Origin: Trifolium pratense
Taxonomy: Eukaryota > Streptophyta > Magnoliopsida > Fabales > Fabaceae
Reading direction: 5' to 3'
Assembly: GCF_020283565.1 (NCBI RefSeq)
Contig: NC_060059.1
Coordinates: 32,662,838 to 32,726,837 of the forward strand
Length of the DNA: 64,000 nucleotides
The translations under genes were made by a program, and so were the position numbers. The number at the start of each line of letters is the position of its first letter. Position 1 is the first letter of the stretch. Below the pieces are notes generated by a model that ran no database searches, was not told the DNA's origin, and worked only from the letters and a program-made list of their open reading frames with translations. This document shows, piece by piece, positions 1 through 10,071 of the stretch.

Positions 1-39
1 TCTTCTGAGTTCTGATGCGCATCGCTTCTCTTTCTGTTA

Positions 40-170
40 TGGCTTGAGATGGTTCCAGCACCGCCGGTAGCAATGCCACCACCATTGTTTACGGTGATCG
101 TCCATAAAATCCTGGTGATGTTTACTATGTTCATGCATTCGATGGTCCTTCTTGGGCGCGATCCATGAAG
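40..170 (+). pseudogene. Ty1/copia gag N-terminal remnant
   Basis: A conceptual reading from the ATG at 40 resembles the start of a plant copia gag (a GSNATT... then NPGDVYYVHAFDGPS stretch), interrupted by two in-frame stops. It jumps directly to SWARSMK, which in intact relatives lies tens of residues later, so there is an internal deletion. A related but separate gag start (TPGNVYYIHP) lies on the minus strand at 61.9 kb. Assignment is by motif memory only. The fragment is cut by the window edge and by the LTR element that follows. Confidence 0.55.
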
Positions 171-202
171 CACTACAACCTCGCGATCTTCTCTATTCCC
201 CT

Positions 203-294
203 ATTGTAGAGTTTTTGCCTTCTGTGGGAATCAAATCACGTACCCTTGGGTTCAAGTACGTGTTCAATGCATTCTCACTACCAATTACTAAACC
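203..294. repeat. Left arm of an inverted repeat split by an LTR element
   Basis: This stretch of about 90 bp reappears in inverse orientation at 5992-6080, with shared words such as TTCAAGTACGTGTTCAATG. With the LTR element and one copy of its AAACC duplication removed, the two arms meet with only a few bases between them, forming a hairpin. It may derive from the end of an older LTR. It has no recognisable coding function. Confidence 0.7.
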
Positions 295-1652
295 TGATGA
301 CGGATCGTCACACTCTCTAATCCATGCCTATTTTAGCAACATTAAATGCATTTTAGTAGGTTTTAAGCAATAAATGTAAGAGAAATCTATTCATAAGCAT
401 GATTACGTGTTTTGCAAGAAAACAGGAAAAATTGCAGGAAATTGCTGATTTTCACTACGCTGGGGGCGTAGGCCATCACGCGCTGCGTGATGGAGATCAC
501 AGGGAGCCAAGTTTTTCACCATGATTACGCGCGGCGTGATGCCTGACCACGCGCGGCGTGAAGCTTTGATCAGAATTGGATTGCTCTCTGACTTGATCAC
601 GCGCGGCGTAGCACTGACCACGCGCGGCGTGATGAAAGGAAAGACAACTGCGCCGGGGGCGTGGAGCTATCACGCGCAGCGTGAAGATTGCAGAGTTGAA
701 GATCAGAGACCTCAGATTTGATCACGCGCCGCGTGATACCGTTACACGCGCGGCGTATTTGAAGGATTTGCAACCACGCGCGGCGTGATAGATCTGGCGC
801 GCGGCGTGGTTGCGATTATTATATAAGGATTCTGCATTTTCTGTAAAAGAGGTTGGAAAATCTGCTACATTTCATCTACTATCTGGTTTTGGAGCTTACA
901 CAGTTAGATCCAGACCTTCATAGGATAGCTTCAAGCTCCTCAATAGCATGGGATCTCAAGCCATGACGTTGAAGCTAGGACGCGATCGAAGCAACATGAG
1001 GAGCTAAATTCCTTGTGGAGGTAGGATCTAGGATAGCTTAGGATGTAGTTGAATCTCATGTAATCTGCTTAATTGTAAGGATTTACTCTATTAACAGTGT
1101 TTACTTAATGCAATTCTTCTCTTAATGCTTTATGATCCTTCATTAGTGTTGTAATGATTTTGAGTTAAGTCACGTATGAGAATATTGATTTAATGTCTGA
1201 ACTGAATTGCATTGAGCACTAGAGTGTTTCCGGTCGAGAGATTGAAACATAGAGTGTAGCGAACGATCGACGCGCTTTCATATCATTCGTCGTAGGTAGC
1301 TTCCGCCCGAGAGATCGGGGGAGTATCGACAACGAATAGAGTGGATTTTGACAAGAGATTGCGATTCACTAATTTGTTGATCTAGTTGTGAACACTTGAG
1401 TAAATTCGTATGATAAGGTAGATTGCATGTGATTTAGCTATAGACTAGGTGATTCCGATGATTCTACCTCGCTTTTCCACTTATTACAAAGCACGTTTTC
1501 TAACAATTCATCACTCAACATACCCCCAAATTTATGTGTATTTCTTGCATAATGTTTATAAACACTATTAGACTAGTTTAATCACACAATCCCTGTGGAT
1601 CGATATTTTATTACTACGTGGTATTTCGTTCACTTGCGAAAATTATCCATCA
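295..1652 (+). repeat. 5' LTR of the Athila-type element
   Basis: 1358 bp, beginning TGATGACGG and ending TTATCCATCA. U3 carries the palindrome array described separately, followed by a TATA box near 818-827 (TATTATATAAGG). It matches 4634-5991 almost exactly. Confidence 0.92.
455..827 (+). promoter_or_regulatory. U3 palindrome array and TATA box of the Athila-type LTR
   Basis: About ten short GC-rich palindromes with the form TCACGC-NNN-GCGTGA (for example 476-490) lie between 455 and 812 in otherwise AT-rich DNA. The arms share ACGC...GCGT and the spacer is usually GCG or GCT. A TATA-like TATTATATAAGG follows at 818-827. The same array is present in the 3' LTR at about 4794-5151, with a few substitutions. 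The position suggests binding sites for a transcription factor controlling the LTR promoter, but CpG density also makes it a methylation target. The function is inference. Confidence 0.6.
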
Positions 1653-1658
1653 AGTTTT

Positions 1659-1677
1659 TGGCGCCGTTGCCGGGGAT
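1659..1677 (+). other. Primer-binding site (tRNA-Asp)
   Basis: TGGCGCCGTTGCCGGGGAT lies six bases after the 5' LTR and is complementary to the 3' end of plant tRNA-Asp including CCA. This primer is characteristic of Athila and related Ty3/gypsy elements. Confidence 0.9.
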
Positions 1678-1786
1678 TGTGATTGATTCGACAAGGCAAT
1701 AGTGTTTATATTTTCTGTGTTTTCTTTGATTTTTCTGTTTTTACATTTTTCTGTCGAGAGCGTTCTACTTGTGTGTTTCCTTGTGC

Positions 1787-1879
1787 ATGCGGAGAACAGG
1801 TCCAATTGAGCTGGATTTCGATCCTGCAATTGAGAAAGCAGCACGAGCAAATCGTAAAGCGGAAGGAAGACATGTTTGA
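1787..1879 (+). pseudogene. Gag N-terminal leader ORF (30 codons)
   Basis: A short ATG ORF reads MRRTGPIELDFDPAIEKAAR and continues to a stop at 1877-1879. The DPAIEK..RANRK segment resembles the N-terminus of Athila/Tat gag. The ORF ends in a different frame from the long ORF, overlapping its first ATG (1872) by eight bases. This fits a deletion or frameshift that separated the gag N-terminus from its C-terminus. It may now act as an upstream ORF. Confidence 0.45.
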
Positions 1880-3194
1880 ATCATACAATCAAGAGGCACT
1901 TTTAACTAGTTGCAAGTTCAATAATGTGTTTCTACAAATCATTACCAAACAACTAGAAGCCAAATATATGGTGCAAGCAACCTTTCAAAATAATTCTTAT
2001 GGAGCTAATCCGAATCAAGCATTTCCTCAAGATCAACATTTTGAAGACCACCTTGAATCTTTTGAAGATACTCTTATCTTAGCCATGAAGATGACTCAAG
2101 ACAATTTTGAGGTGATGAAGGCAAACCAAGAAGTGTCAAGCGAACGTCATAAAGCCTCCATCAAAAATCTTGAAAACCAAATGAGTCAATTAGCAAGGCA
2201 AGTCTCTTCTCTACAAACTCAAAGTGGTTTTTGTGGAAGCACCACGAATCCTCGTAATGAAAGTTGTAATTCCATTAATTTGAGGAGTAGAGAAGTTTCA
2301 TCACAAAAAGTAGTGGAGAATCCTAAGAAGGATGAGAGTAAAAATGGTGTAGTTGAAAAGATGATGGATGGTGTAGTTGAAAATAGAAGAGAAAATAAGA
2401 AAGAAGAAAAAAATAAGGAAGAAAAAGCTTATGAGGGTGAAGTTGAAAAGAGAGTGGAGAATGAGTCTAGTGCCAAGAAAGGCAAGAAACCTCTTGTGAA
2501 AGACCATAAGTTTCAAATTCCTTCACCATATGCTAGAGTGCCTTATCCTAGGATGAAGAGGGTCAAGAACCAAGACCTTGAATTTTGTGGATTGGTATCC
2601 GAATGTTTCAAAGTGGAAGTGCTAGAGGAAGTGGTAAAAGATGGGAAAGAAGAAGAGTGGGATCATGAGATTGAAATTTTTCTTCAAAACTTGGATAACC
2701 CCCTAGAAGAGGAGAAAGAGCCAAAGGCGATAAAAAAGCCACCGGAATTGAAAGAACTTCCTCCTAAATGGAAGTATGTGTTTTTGGGTGGCGACTCTAG
2801 GAAACCCATGATCATAAGTGATTTGCTCACTCCACTAGAAGAGAATGACTTGTTAAAAGAAGCGGAGAAAGTGAATGACGACCTAGGATGGGACTTGGAT
2901 GGTGTGGTTCCTATCTATTGTTTGTACAAGGTGGCCAAAGAAGAAGAGCCCAATCCGGTTGTTAATCCTCAAAAGTCTTCCACTTCAACATTGAAAGCTT
3001 CGGTGAAGAAAGACTCTAAGGAATCTCCATCACGGTCTAGTAAGAATGAAAGAACCAATTTGAAGACCAAAGGGGAAGATCTCAAGAGTGATTCGGGAAG
3101 TGTGAAATCATTACTTATTGATATTAATATTGCTCCTTTGAATGAAGAGAACAAGAGGAGCCGGGTTGAATCAAAGTTGAAGTATCCTCCCTAA
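1872..3194 (+). CDS. Gag C-terminus fused to the pre-RT linker (Athila-type, defective)
   Basis: Reading from the first ATG in frame gives about 440 residues. The open frame extends upstream to 1683, but without an ATG. An early NLENQMSQLARQVSSLQ segment is the coiled-coil-like gag C-terminal motif of Athila elements. A lysine/glutamate-rich low-complexity stretch follows, then SPYARVPYPR, which corresponds to the conserved PYP(R) segment. ELKELPPKWKYVFLG...IISDLLT...GWDLDG matches the linker that sits just before reverse transcriptase in intact Athila pol. No RT catalytic motif follows; the protein ends in a serine/lysine-rich tail. So a deletion has joined gag to the edge of pol and removed the enzymes, while the frame stayed open. 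A role in packaging is possible but unproven. Confidence 0.75.
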   Translation: MFESYNQEALLTSCKFNNVFLQIITKQLEAKYMVQATFQNNSYGANPNQAFPQDQHFEDHLESFEDTLILAMKMTQDNFEVMKANQEVSSERHKASIKNLENQMSQLARQVSSLQTQSGFCGSTTNPRNESCNSINLRSREVSSQKVVENPKKDESKNGVVEKMMDGVVENRRENKKEEKNKEEKAYEGEVEKRVENESSAKKGKKPLVKDHKFQIPSPYARVPYPRMKRVKNQDLEFCGLVSECFKVEVLEEVVKDGKEEEWDHEIEIFLQNLDNPLEEEKEPKAIKKPPELKELPPKWKYVFLGGDSRKPMIISDLLTPLEENDLLKEAEKVNDDLGWDLDGVVPIYCLYKVAKEEEPNPVVNPQKSSTSTLKASVKKDSKESPSRSSKNERTNLKTKGEDLKSDSGSVKSLLIDINIAPLNEENKRSRVESKLKYPP

Positions 3195-4633
3195 CTTGTG
3201 ATGATGAAGCGTCAAGCTAATGACGAGAAAGAAGCGCTTCATGGGAGGCAACCCATGAGTTTACGGTCCTTTCTTCCCTTTCACTCCTATGCTACTTTAT
3301 GAATAATTGTTTGATGTTCCTTTGAATTGGCTGGATGAATGTACTTTAAACTCTGAATTTGAATCTTTTTATGTTTGATTGTGGAATTTCTTTTACCTTT
3401 GGAATTTGTTTCGATATCTTGGCATGTTCTTTCTATTTACTCGAGTATCAATTGCATGATTTTCTCCGTGTGTGATGTGTGAAACTTGCAGTGCAATAGC
3501 TTGTTGCACTCATGTGATCAAGAGGCAAAGGAAGGGAATGCACACTTTTTGACCGGCTCTTTGATTCGACCCAACCGTGAGGTATTGAGCCAAACACTTC
3601 TCATTCTTCTATGTGTGATATCCACTCATGTATTGTCTCTCGATTTTGCTTGTCGTCTTTTTATTTGATTGGTACTTTTGTTGCACACACAAGGCATGTT
3701 CCTTGGTACCTTTGAGCTTTTCTATCCAACCTTACATAGAATTATCCTTTGCTTAACCAATTTGAGCTGAAAAAGAAAATGTTATTTTGCACAACCTTAA
3801 GAAATTTTTGATGTAAAAAAGGAATGACTTTCTTGGAGGTTAGGCACCTAATTAGTGGTTGATGCGCAGTGCTCACCACTAAGTTTGGGGTTGCTCTTTG
3901 GAATTAGCAACAAAAAAAGTTTGGGGTGAGGGTACTAGAGAACTTATACAAAGTTTTGATTGAAAAATTTCAAAAAATTTGCAAGGTTTTAGTCAAGAGA
4001 AAGTTAGAAGAAAAGTATGAAAAAGAGAAAAATGAAAAAAAGACATGAAAATGGAAAAGAGAAAAGAAATATTGAAAAGAAGTGATAGCCTTGATTTCAA
4101 AAGAATTACAAAACTTTATTTGATGAATTGAAAAAGTTCTCTAGTCCACTATAGTTCAAAAGAAGAAGGGGTTTGGTGTATGAAAATCTTTGACCTTAGG
4201 GGGATCTAACTCCAAGTTTTTCTACTACTTATCCCAAAATGTCACCATCCACCCTAGCCAAGCCACGTTATAACCGTAAAAGACCTCTAAAGTGTGTGCA
4301 CAAAGTGAACCGAATGAATTCTTAGACTACTTGCAAAATTATTGTTGACTTGCATTGATGTGTTGATTTGAGTGAATTACCAAAATTGAAGAGTGTATGT
4401 GAGTAGTGTGATGGAATCATAGAGCCTTGGTTGAAAAGTGTGAATTACTTGAAAATGCCTTGCGGGAACGATTGTGCAATTGAGCATTGTTTGCAGGTGG
4501 ATCATTAATCATCAGGTGATTCTCACGTATGTATGATTCGAATGAATCTAAGGAAATTGCCAAAGTCTTGACACAAAAGCTTGAGGTAAAAGTTGTTTCC
4601 TTGAGGACAAGGAAAGGTTTAAGTTTGGGGTTG
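3195..4633 (+). other. 3' untranslated part of the Athila-type element with polypurine tract
   Basis: The GCTTCATGGGAGGCAACCCA block at about 3234-3253 is typical of sequence downstream of the coding region in Athila/Tat elements. AAGTTTGGGG occurs at about 3893, 3918 and 4621; the last copy immediately precedes the 3' LTR and is the likely polypurine tract priming plus-strand synthesis. No coding region is visible in between. Confidence 0.65.
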
Positions 4634-5991
4634 TGATGACGGATCGTCACACTCTCTAATCCATGCCTATTTTAGCAACATTAAATGCATTTTAGTAGGT
4701 TTTAAGCAATAAATGTAAGAGAAATCTATTCATAAGCATGATTACTTGTTTTGCAAGAAAACAGGAAAAATTGCAGGAAATTGCTGATTTTCACTACGCT
4801 GGAGGCGTAGCCCATCACGCGCTGCGTGATGGAGATCACAGGGAGCCAAGTTTTTCACCATGATCACGCGCGGCGTGATGCCTGACCACGCGCGGCGTGA
4901 AGCTTTGATCAGAATTGGATTGCTCTCTGACTTGATCACGCGCGGCGTAGCACTGACCACGCGCGGCGTGATGAAAGGAAAGACAACTGCGTCGGGGGCG
5001 TGGAGCTATCACGCGTGGCGTGAAGATTGCAGAGTTGAAGATCAGAGACCTCAGATTTGATCACGCGCCGCGTGATACCGTTACACGCGCGGCGTAGTTG
5101 AAGGATTTGCAACCACGCGCGGCGTGATAGATCTGGCGCGCGGCGTGGTTGCGATTATTATATAAGGATTCTGCATTTTCTGTAAAAGAGGTTGGAAAAT
5201 CTGCTACATTTCATCTACTATCTGGTTTTGGAGCTTACACAGTTAGATCCAGACCTTCATAGGATAGCTTCAAGCTCCTCAATAGCATGGGATCTCAAGC
5301 CATGACGTTGAAGCTAGGACGCGATCGAAGCAACATGAGGAGCTAAATTCCTTGTGGAGGTAGGATCTAGGATAGCTTAGGATGTAGTTGAATCTCATGT
5401 AATCTGCTTAATTGTAAGGATTTACTCTGTTAACAGTGTTTACTTAATGCAATTCTTCTCTTAATGCTTTATGATCCTTCATTAGTGTTGTAATGATTTT
5501 GAGTTAAGTCACGTATGAGAATATTGATTTAATGTCTGAACTGAATTGCATTGAGCACTCGAGTGTTTCCGGTCGAGAGATTGAAACATAGAGTGTAGCG
5601 AACGATCGACGCGCTTTCATATCATTCGTCGTAGGTAGCTTCCGCCCGAGAGATCGGGGGAGTATCGACAACGAATAGAGTGGATTTTGACAAGAGATTG
5701 CGATTCACTAATTTGTTGATCCAGTTGTGAACACTTGAGTAAATTCGTATGATAAGGTAGATTGCATGTGATTTAGCTATAGACTAGGTGATTCCGATGA
5801 TTCTACCTCGCTTTTCCACTTATTACAAAGCACGTTTTCTAACAATTCATCACTCAACATACCCCCAAATTTATGTGTATTTCTTGCATAATGTTTATAA
5901 ACTCTATTAGACTAGTTTAATCACACAATCCCTGTGGATCGATATTTTATTACTACGTGGTATTTCGTTCACTTGCGAAAATTATCCATCA
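4634..5991 (+). repeat. 3' LTR of the Athila-type element
   Basis: 1358 bp, the same length as the 5' LTR, with roughly 12 substitutions between them by eye (about 0.9%). Several changes fall in the CpG-rich palindromes and are C/T or G/A, as expected from deamination of methylated cytosine. Confidence 0.92.
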
Positions 5992-6080
5992 AAACCAATT
6001 GGTAATGGGAATACATTGAACACGTACTTGAACTCCAAGGTACGTGGTGGTTTGATTTTCACGAAAGACAAAAACTCTAC
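5992..6080. repeat. Right arm of the split inverted repeat
   Basis: The reverse complement of 203-294 with about 85-90% agreement by eye. It begins with the AAACC target duplication of the LTR element. Confidence 0.7.
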
Positions 6081-6647
6081 TAGAAAGAGGAGTAAAGATG
6101 AGTGTGACATGGCAGTGCCATGATCCCTTAAGAAAGGGGTCGGCCATGTTAAAAAAAAAAAAAAGCCTTTTAGAAAGTCTATTATAGTATGTATACATAT
6201 ACACATTATAGTATATACGTCTAATATTAAAATAGATCATGAAGTGTAACTTTTAGAAATCTATAGAGACAACTAAAGAGAAAGCAAAGATGAGCGGCTG
6301 AACTATCCTTATGGCTGTTTTCGTGTCTAGGATTTTGGTTTCCACTATATGTTAACGGTCTAATGGATGACAATTATATGGATTGGGGTTCGATGTGCAG
6401 TCGGCCACATATAGATCGTCTGATCATAGATCAGACAATCCAAATTTTAAGACCAGATTTCATAAGTAAATTTTAAGGCCAAATTTGCTGACTGCATGCC
6501 CATACTCAAATCCCAATTATATAGTTATAAACCATTGAGGGCAAGAATCTCTCAAAGTTTAAGTGAATAACACAACCTATCACCATCAATTCATAAACAA
6601 AAACTCAATCAAATACGACAAATATCGTGAAAGACAAAGGGTGAGTT
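6081..6647. other. Unassigned AT-rich sequence
   Basis: A poly(A) run near 6150 and a small GGCAGTGCCATG hairpin are visible. There is no convincing gene. Confidence 0.4.
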
Positions 6648-6656
6648 AGAAAATAG

Positions 6657-7446
6657 GGGAAATTACACTAACCTCTCCCGAGAGGTTACTTTAAATAACA
6701 CAAACACTTCCTCTAATTTTAAAACATACACTAACCTTCCTTTAGTTTTTATTAAATAGACACACAACTCCCTTTTTGGTTAACACCGTTAGATTCTCCG
6801 TTATATAACAAAAGCCGAAGAAAAAAACACAGAATTTCAATCTCAACCAGCAGCTGCAAATCAATGTACGTTGCACCTCTAATAATATAACTACACTAAG
6901 ATTTGGAAACACGAGACTTTTGTTGCCTTTAGGAAGCAATTGTTATTGTGATAATAAAATTGCAAATGAATCAATAAGAATGTCAGAAATACTCAATCAA
7001 ATGGTTTTCTTTTGCTGACAATCACAATTTGTTTCATAATTTAGTACAGGTTGCAACTTTTCCATTAAGTAGTACATGCTTTAATTGGAGCTTCGTGAGA
7101 ATTAAAGGGATGAGATGAGGTTGGGCTGGAGCAATTAATCTGGTTGAAACGAATGACAAGAACAACAACAACAACGTAAACCTCGATGAGAACAACAAGA
7201 ACGGTGGTGCAAAAACGGACGAGAACGAGCAAGTACAACAGTAGGAAGATAATTTCTTGAGAGAATGGAAGGGTTTCAGTTTTTAGAGTGTATTATGAAA
7301 GAGAAAACAAAAAGTTTCTCTTTTTTAACGGCAATTTGACTGGAGTATAACTAGAGGGGAGGTTTACAATGCTTGTGAAAATAGAGGGGAGGTTAGTTGC
7401 ATTTAGATCAAACTTAGGGGAAGGGGAGGTTGTTGTAATTTACCCC
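6657..7446. mobile_element. Non-autonomous Mutator-like element (about 790 bp)
   Basis: The ends are inverted: GGGGAAATTACACTAACCTC on the left, and the complement of AACCTCCCC-type sequence ending TTTACCCC on the right. AGAAAATAG is duplicated on both sides (6648-6656 and 7447-7455), a 9-bp target duplication typical of Mutator-like elements. An extra G makes 8 bp also possible. The interior holds AAC-rich sequence and no transposase. Confidence 0.8.
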
Positions 7447-7643
7447 AGAAAATAGTTAACACATGAAACAATCTACTTACGAAGTCACAATTGCGTATTT
7501 ATTTCACATCTCACAAAGTCACAATTCCTAACATGCATTCAGGGATATACATCCATTTGATAATAACAAACACAACTAGAAAAATAGTATAATCTGACCA
7601 GAACGTTATTTAACTAGAACAAACAGAGACATTAATTCTTTAA

Positions 7644-9179
7644 TCAAACGCATCTTTTACTGACTTTGACCTTAAATCCATGTTTCATACGAATAACAAT
7701 AGAATCCCTTGGAGTTATAGAGTGACCTTCCACCACTTGTATCTTGAACTTCAATAACAATGCAACTGCAACCATTTTCATTTGAACAAAGCTCATATCT
7801 TTCCCTATACACTTTCTAGGACCTGCATTAAATGCTATGAACTTGTAAGATGGTACATGCTTAATTTGTTCTCTGTCTGATATCCATCTTTCTGGCTTAA
7901 ATTCCAAACAATCGTCACCCCATATTTGTTCCATCCTTCCCATTGCATACAAAGAATATATTAACTTTGTATTTGGACTAACATGATTTCCGCTAGGTAG
8001 TATATCATATTTAATTGCACACTTGTGTTCAAATGCTATAGGAGGATAAAGCCTTAAGGCTTCACAAATAGCTCCATGAAGGTAAACTAGCTTATCAAGC
8101 TCTTCTACACTTAAATTTGCGATCAATTTCTCCTCTTGTGTTAAACAATTATCTTTGATCTCTTGAATAATTTTAGCTTCTTCAATAGGATGAGTCAAAA
8201 CAAGCCAAAAGAACCAATTGAGACTTGAACTAACTGATCCGTTTCCTGCGAGCAAAAGATTGATTGCAGTGTCTCTAATGTATGTCTCAACCATTTCCCC
8301 TTTTTCCAATATTCCTTCATTCATTAGTTCTTTTAGCAAGCAAGAATTTGATTCATCCACATCTTCACTGCTTCTCAATCTTCTTTTCTCTTCATCGCCT
8401 TTATAATAAGCTATACGGTTGTTCAAGAATTCATAAAGCTTTTCTTGAGCTACCATTCCTTTCTTCTCTTGACCAATTTTTAGCCATTTTTGTAACTTCC
8501 AAATACAATTTGGAATGAGATGCCTCAACAATATCATATCCTCAAGCACAGAAATAGCTTTTACATAAGCAATATCTTCGAGCTCATTGAGATTGTTAGG
8601 AAGGATATTAGAATCAAATCCAAATAAAGAAGTGAATGCAATATCGAAAGTGAACCTCTCAAGAATATCTTGTAGATCAAGTATTTGTTCACCTTTGGAT
8701 GCATAATCAAGAAATGGTAATAGGCAATTCTCTAGCTTCTTTTGAATGTTTTGTTCAAGGAATATCTTGAAACTATTCCTTTTGAGCAATGATTGAAGTA
8801 GTGTCCTCTCTTGTTTCCACTCATTGGTATCCAAATTGAAAATACCAAGACCAAAAACTTCAAAAATCTCATGGAAATCAGACCCTTTCCCATAGTTGGT
8901 GAAATTCTTGCTAGTGATGTGGTGCACATTCATGGGATCACTAGTGAGGATAAAGTTGGCAATGTTTGTGAACCAAGGTCCTTTGAACACAAAAGTGCCA
9001 CCATAATGTTTCAAAATAAAGGTTGCATAATCATGAATATTGGATTGATTATGCAATACTGATGGTAGCATGCCAATTATTGGCCAATTTGTTATAATTA
9101 CATTATTTTTGTCGCGTTTCCAAATATTGTAGAATATCATGAAAAAAATGGCTACAAATAATGTAATATACTCAAACAT
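7644..9179 (-). CDS. Cytochrome P450, CYP96A-like (fatty acid/alkane hydroxylase type)
   Basis: A 511-residue, single-exon ORF with an N-terminal membrane anchor (residues 3-18). It has the C-helix WKQER (121-125), ExxR as EALR (373-376), PERW (429-432) and the haem-binding FNAGPRKCIG (450-459) with Cys457 as the thiolate ligand. The overall sequence, NWPIIGMLP near the N-terminus and lack of introns fit the CYP86 clan, closest in memory to CYP96A enzymes such as the mid-chain alkane hydroxylase of cuticular wax synthesis at the endoplasmic reticulum. The I-helix is unusual: AGNGSVSSS (311-319) replaces the common AGRDTTSS, so the acidic residue is Gly and the oxygen-activating Thr is Ser. 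It may still be active, but the substrate is unknown. Two broken paralogues lie nearby. Confidence 0.9.
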   Translation of the reverse strand: MFEYITLFVAIFFMIFYNIWKRDKNNVIITNWPIIGMLPSVLHNQSNIHDYATFILKHYGGTFVFKGPWFTNIANFILTSDPMNVHHITSKNFTNYGKGSDFHEIFEVFGLGIFNLDTNEWKQERTLLQSLLKRNSFKIFLEQNIQKKLENCLLPFLDYASKGEQILDLQDILERFTFDIAFTSLFGFDSNILPNNLNELEDIAYVKAISVLEDMILLRHLIPNCIWKLQKWLKIGQEKKGMVAQEKLYEFLNNRIAYYKGDEEKRRLRSSEDVDESNSCLLKELMNEGILEKGEMVETYIRDTAINLLLAGNGSVSSSLNWFFWLVLTHPIEEAKIIQEIKDNCLTQEEKLIANLSVEELDKLVYLHGAICEALRLYPPIAFEHKCAIKYDILPSGNHVSPNTKLIYSLYAMGRMEQIWGDDCLEFKPERWISDREQIKHVPSYKFIAFNAGPRKCIGKDMSFVQMKMVAVALLLKFKIQVVEGHSITPRDSIVIRMKHGFKVKVSKRCV

Positions 9180-9756
9180 GGTTATTGTAGTTAGAAAAAA
9201 AGTGGATGTAATTCAAATTTGGTCTGTGTTGTATGATATCATGATGAAGAGTATGCATGCGTATAAATACTCGATCAATTGTAATAAAATAAATACAAAT
9301 GCGTGCATCAATTAATGTATTAGATATAATTAATATCAACTGGGTCATAGTGATAAAAGTGATAAAACTGTTTTGCTGTTTTTGTCTGTAACCATGTGTA
9401 GAGATGGTTATTGTTTTGGAGTTGATTTGCTGTGTGTTGACAAATGACTTATGCCTACTTAAGAAAATTATTTTGGCCTGTTCCCAAAAAAAAAAAAAAT
9501 ATCAACTGGGATCTATATTAGGTCGAGATGACTAAAATGACTAAAATACCTCTCGTTATTTAGGTAGCAAATTCCGTTCGCACTTTATGAAGTTGGTGAC
9601 AATGTTTTTTTTACTCAACCCCAACGTCTGCACCCTTCATGTCCCCCATAAATAAATATATTATGAAAAAACACATTTCGTGATAAGTGCTCAAAAACAT
9701 TAATTTTACCCATATATTTTAAGTAGTAGCTTTTTCGAAAAATTTTCAAAATAAAA
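9180..9756. other. Upstream region of the P450 gene
   Basis: AT-rich sequence between the divergent P450 gene and the pseudogene. TATTTATAC on the minus strand, about 85 bp upstream of the ATG, is a possible TATA element. No other feature is recognised. Confidence 0.3.
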
Positions 9757-10071
9757 AACAAGAGACACAACACCAAATCTCTTGACTGCCGGAAATGGAA
9801 CAACGAGTTCTGGTCTTTTGGCTTGTTTCAACACATCCTATTGTAGAAGGTAAAATTATTCAAGAGATCAAAGATAATTGTTTAACACAAGACGAGAATT
9901 TTGTCACGAATTTAAGTGTGGAAGTGCATGAAAAGCTAGTTTACCTTTATGGAGCTATAAGTGAAGCCTTAAGGCTTTATCCTCCTTTAGCATTTCAACA
10001 CAAATGTGCAATCAAAGAGGATATACTACCTAGTGGAGATCATGTAAGTCCAAATACAAAGTTAATATATT

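Larger units (their letters stand above)
295..5991 (+). mobile_element. Non-autonomous Athila-type Ty3/gypsy LTR retrotransposon
   Basis: The element has two 1358-bp LTRs with TG...CA ends, a primer-binding site matching the 3' end of plant tRNA-Asp, and an AAACC target duplication at 290-294 and 5992-5996. The internal region is only about 3 kb. It encodes a protein that keeps the C-terminal part of Athila gag and the short linker that normally precedes reverse transcriptase. Protease, reverse transcriptase, RNase H and integrase are absent. By eye the LTRs differ at about 12 sites and have no length difference, so the insertion is recent. It must have been mobilised in trans by an autonomous relative. 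The 3' untranslated region keeps the GGGAGGCAACCCA block typical of Athila/Tat elements. Confidence 0.9.

Noticed and set aside
521..721. 66-residue ORFs in the LTRs (ITRGV repeats)
   Set aside because: They follow from the palindrome array in U3; both LTRs give the same ORFs on both strands.
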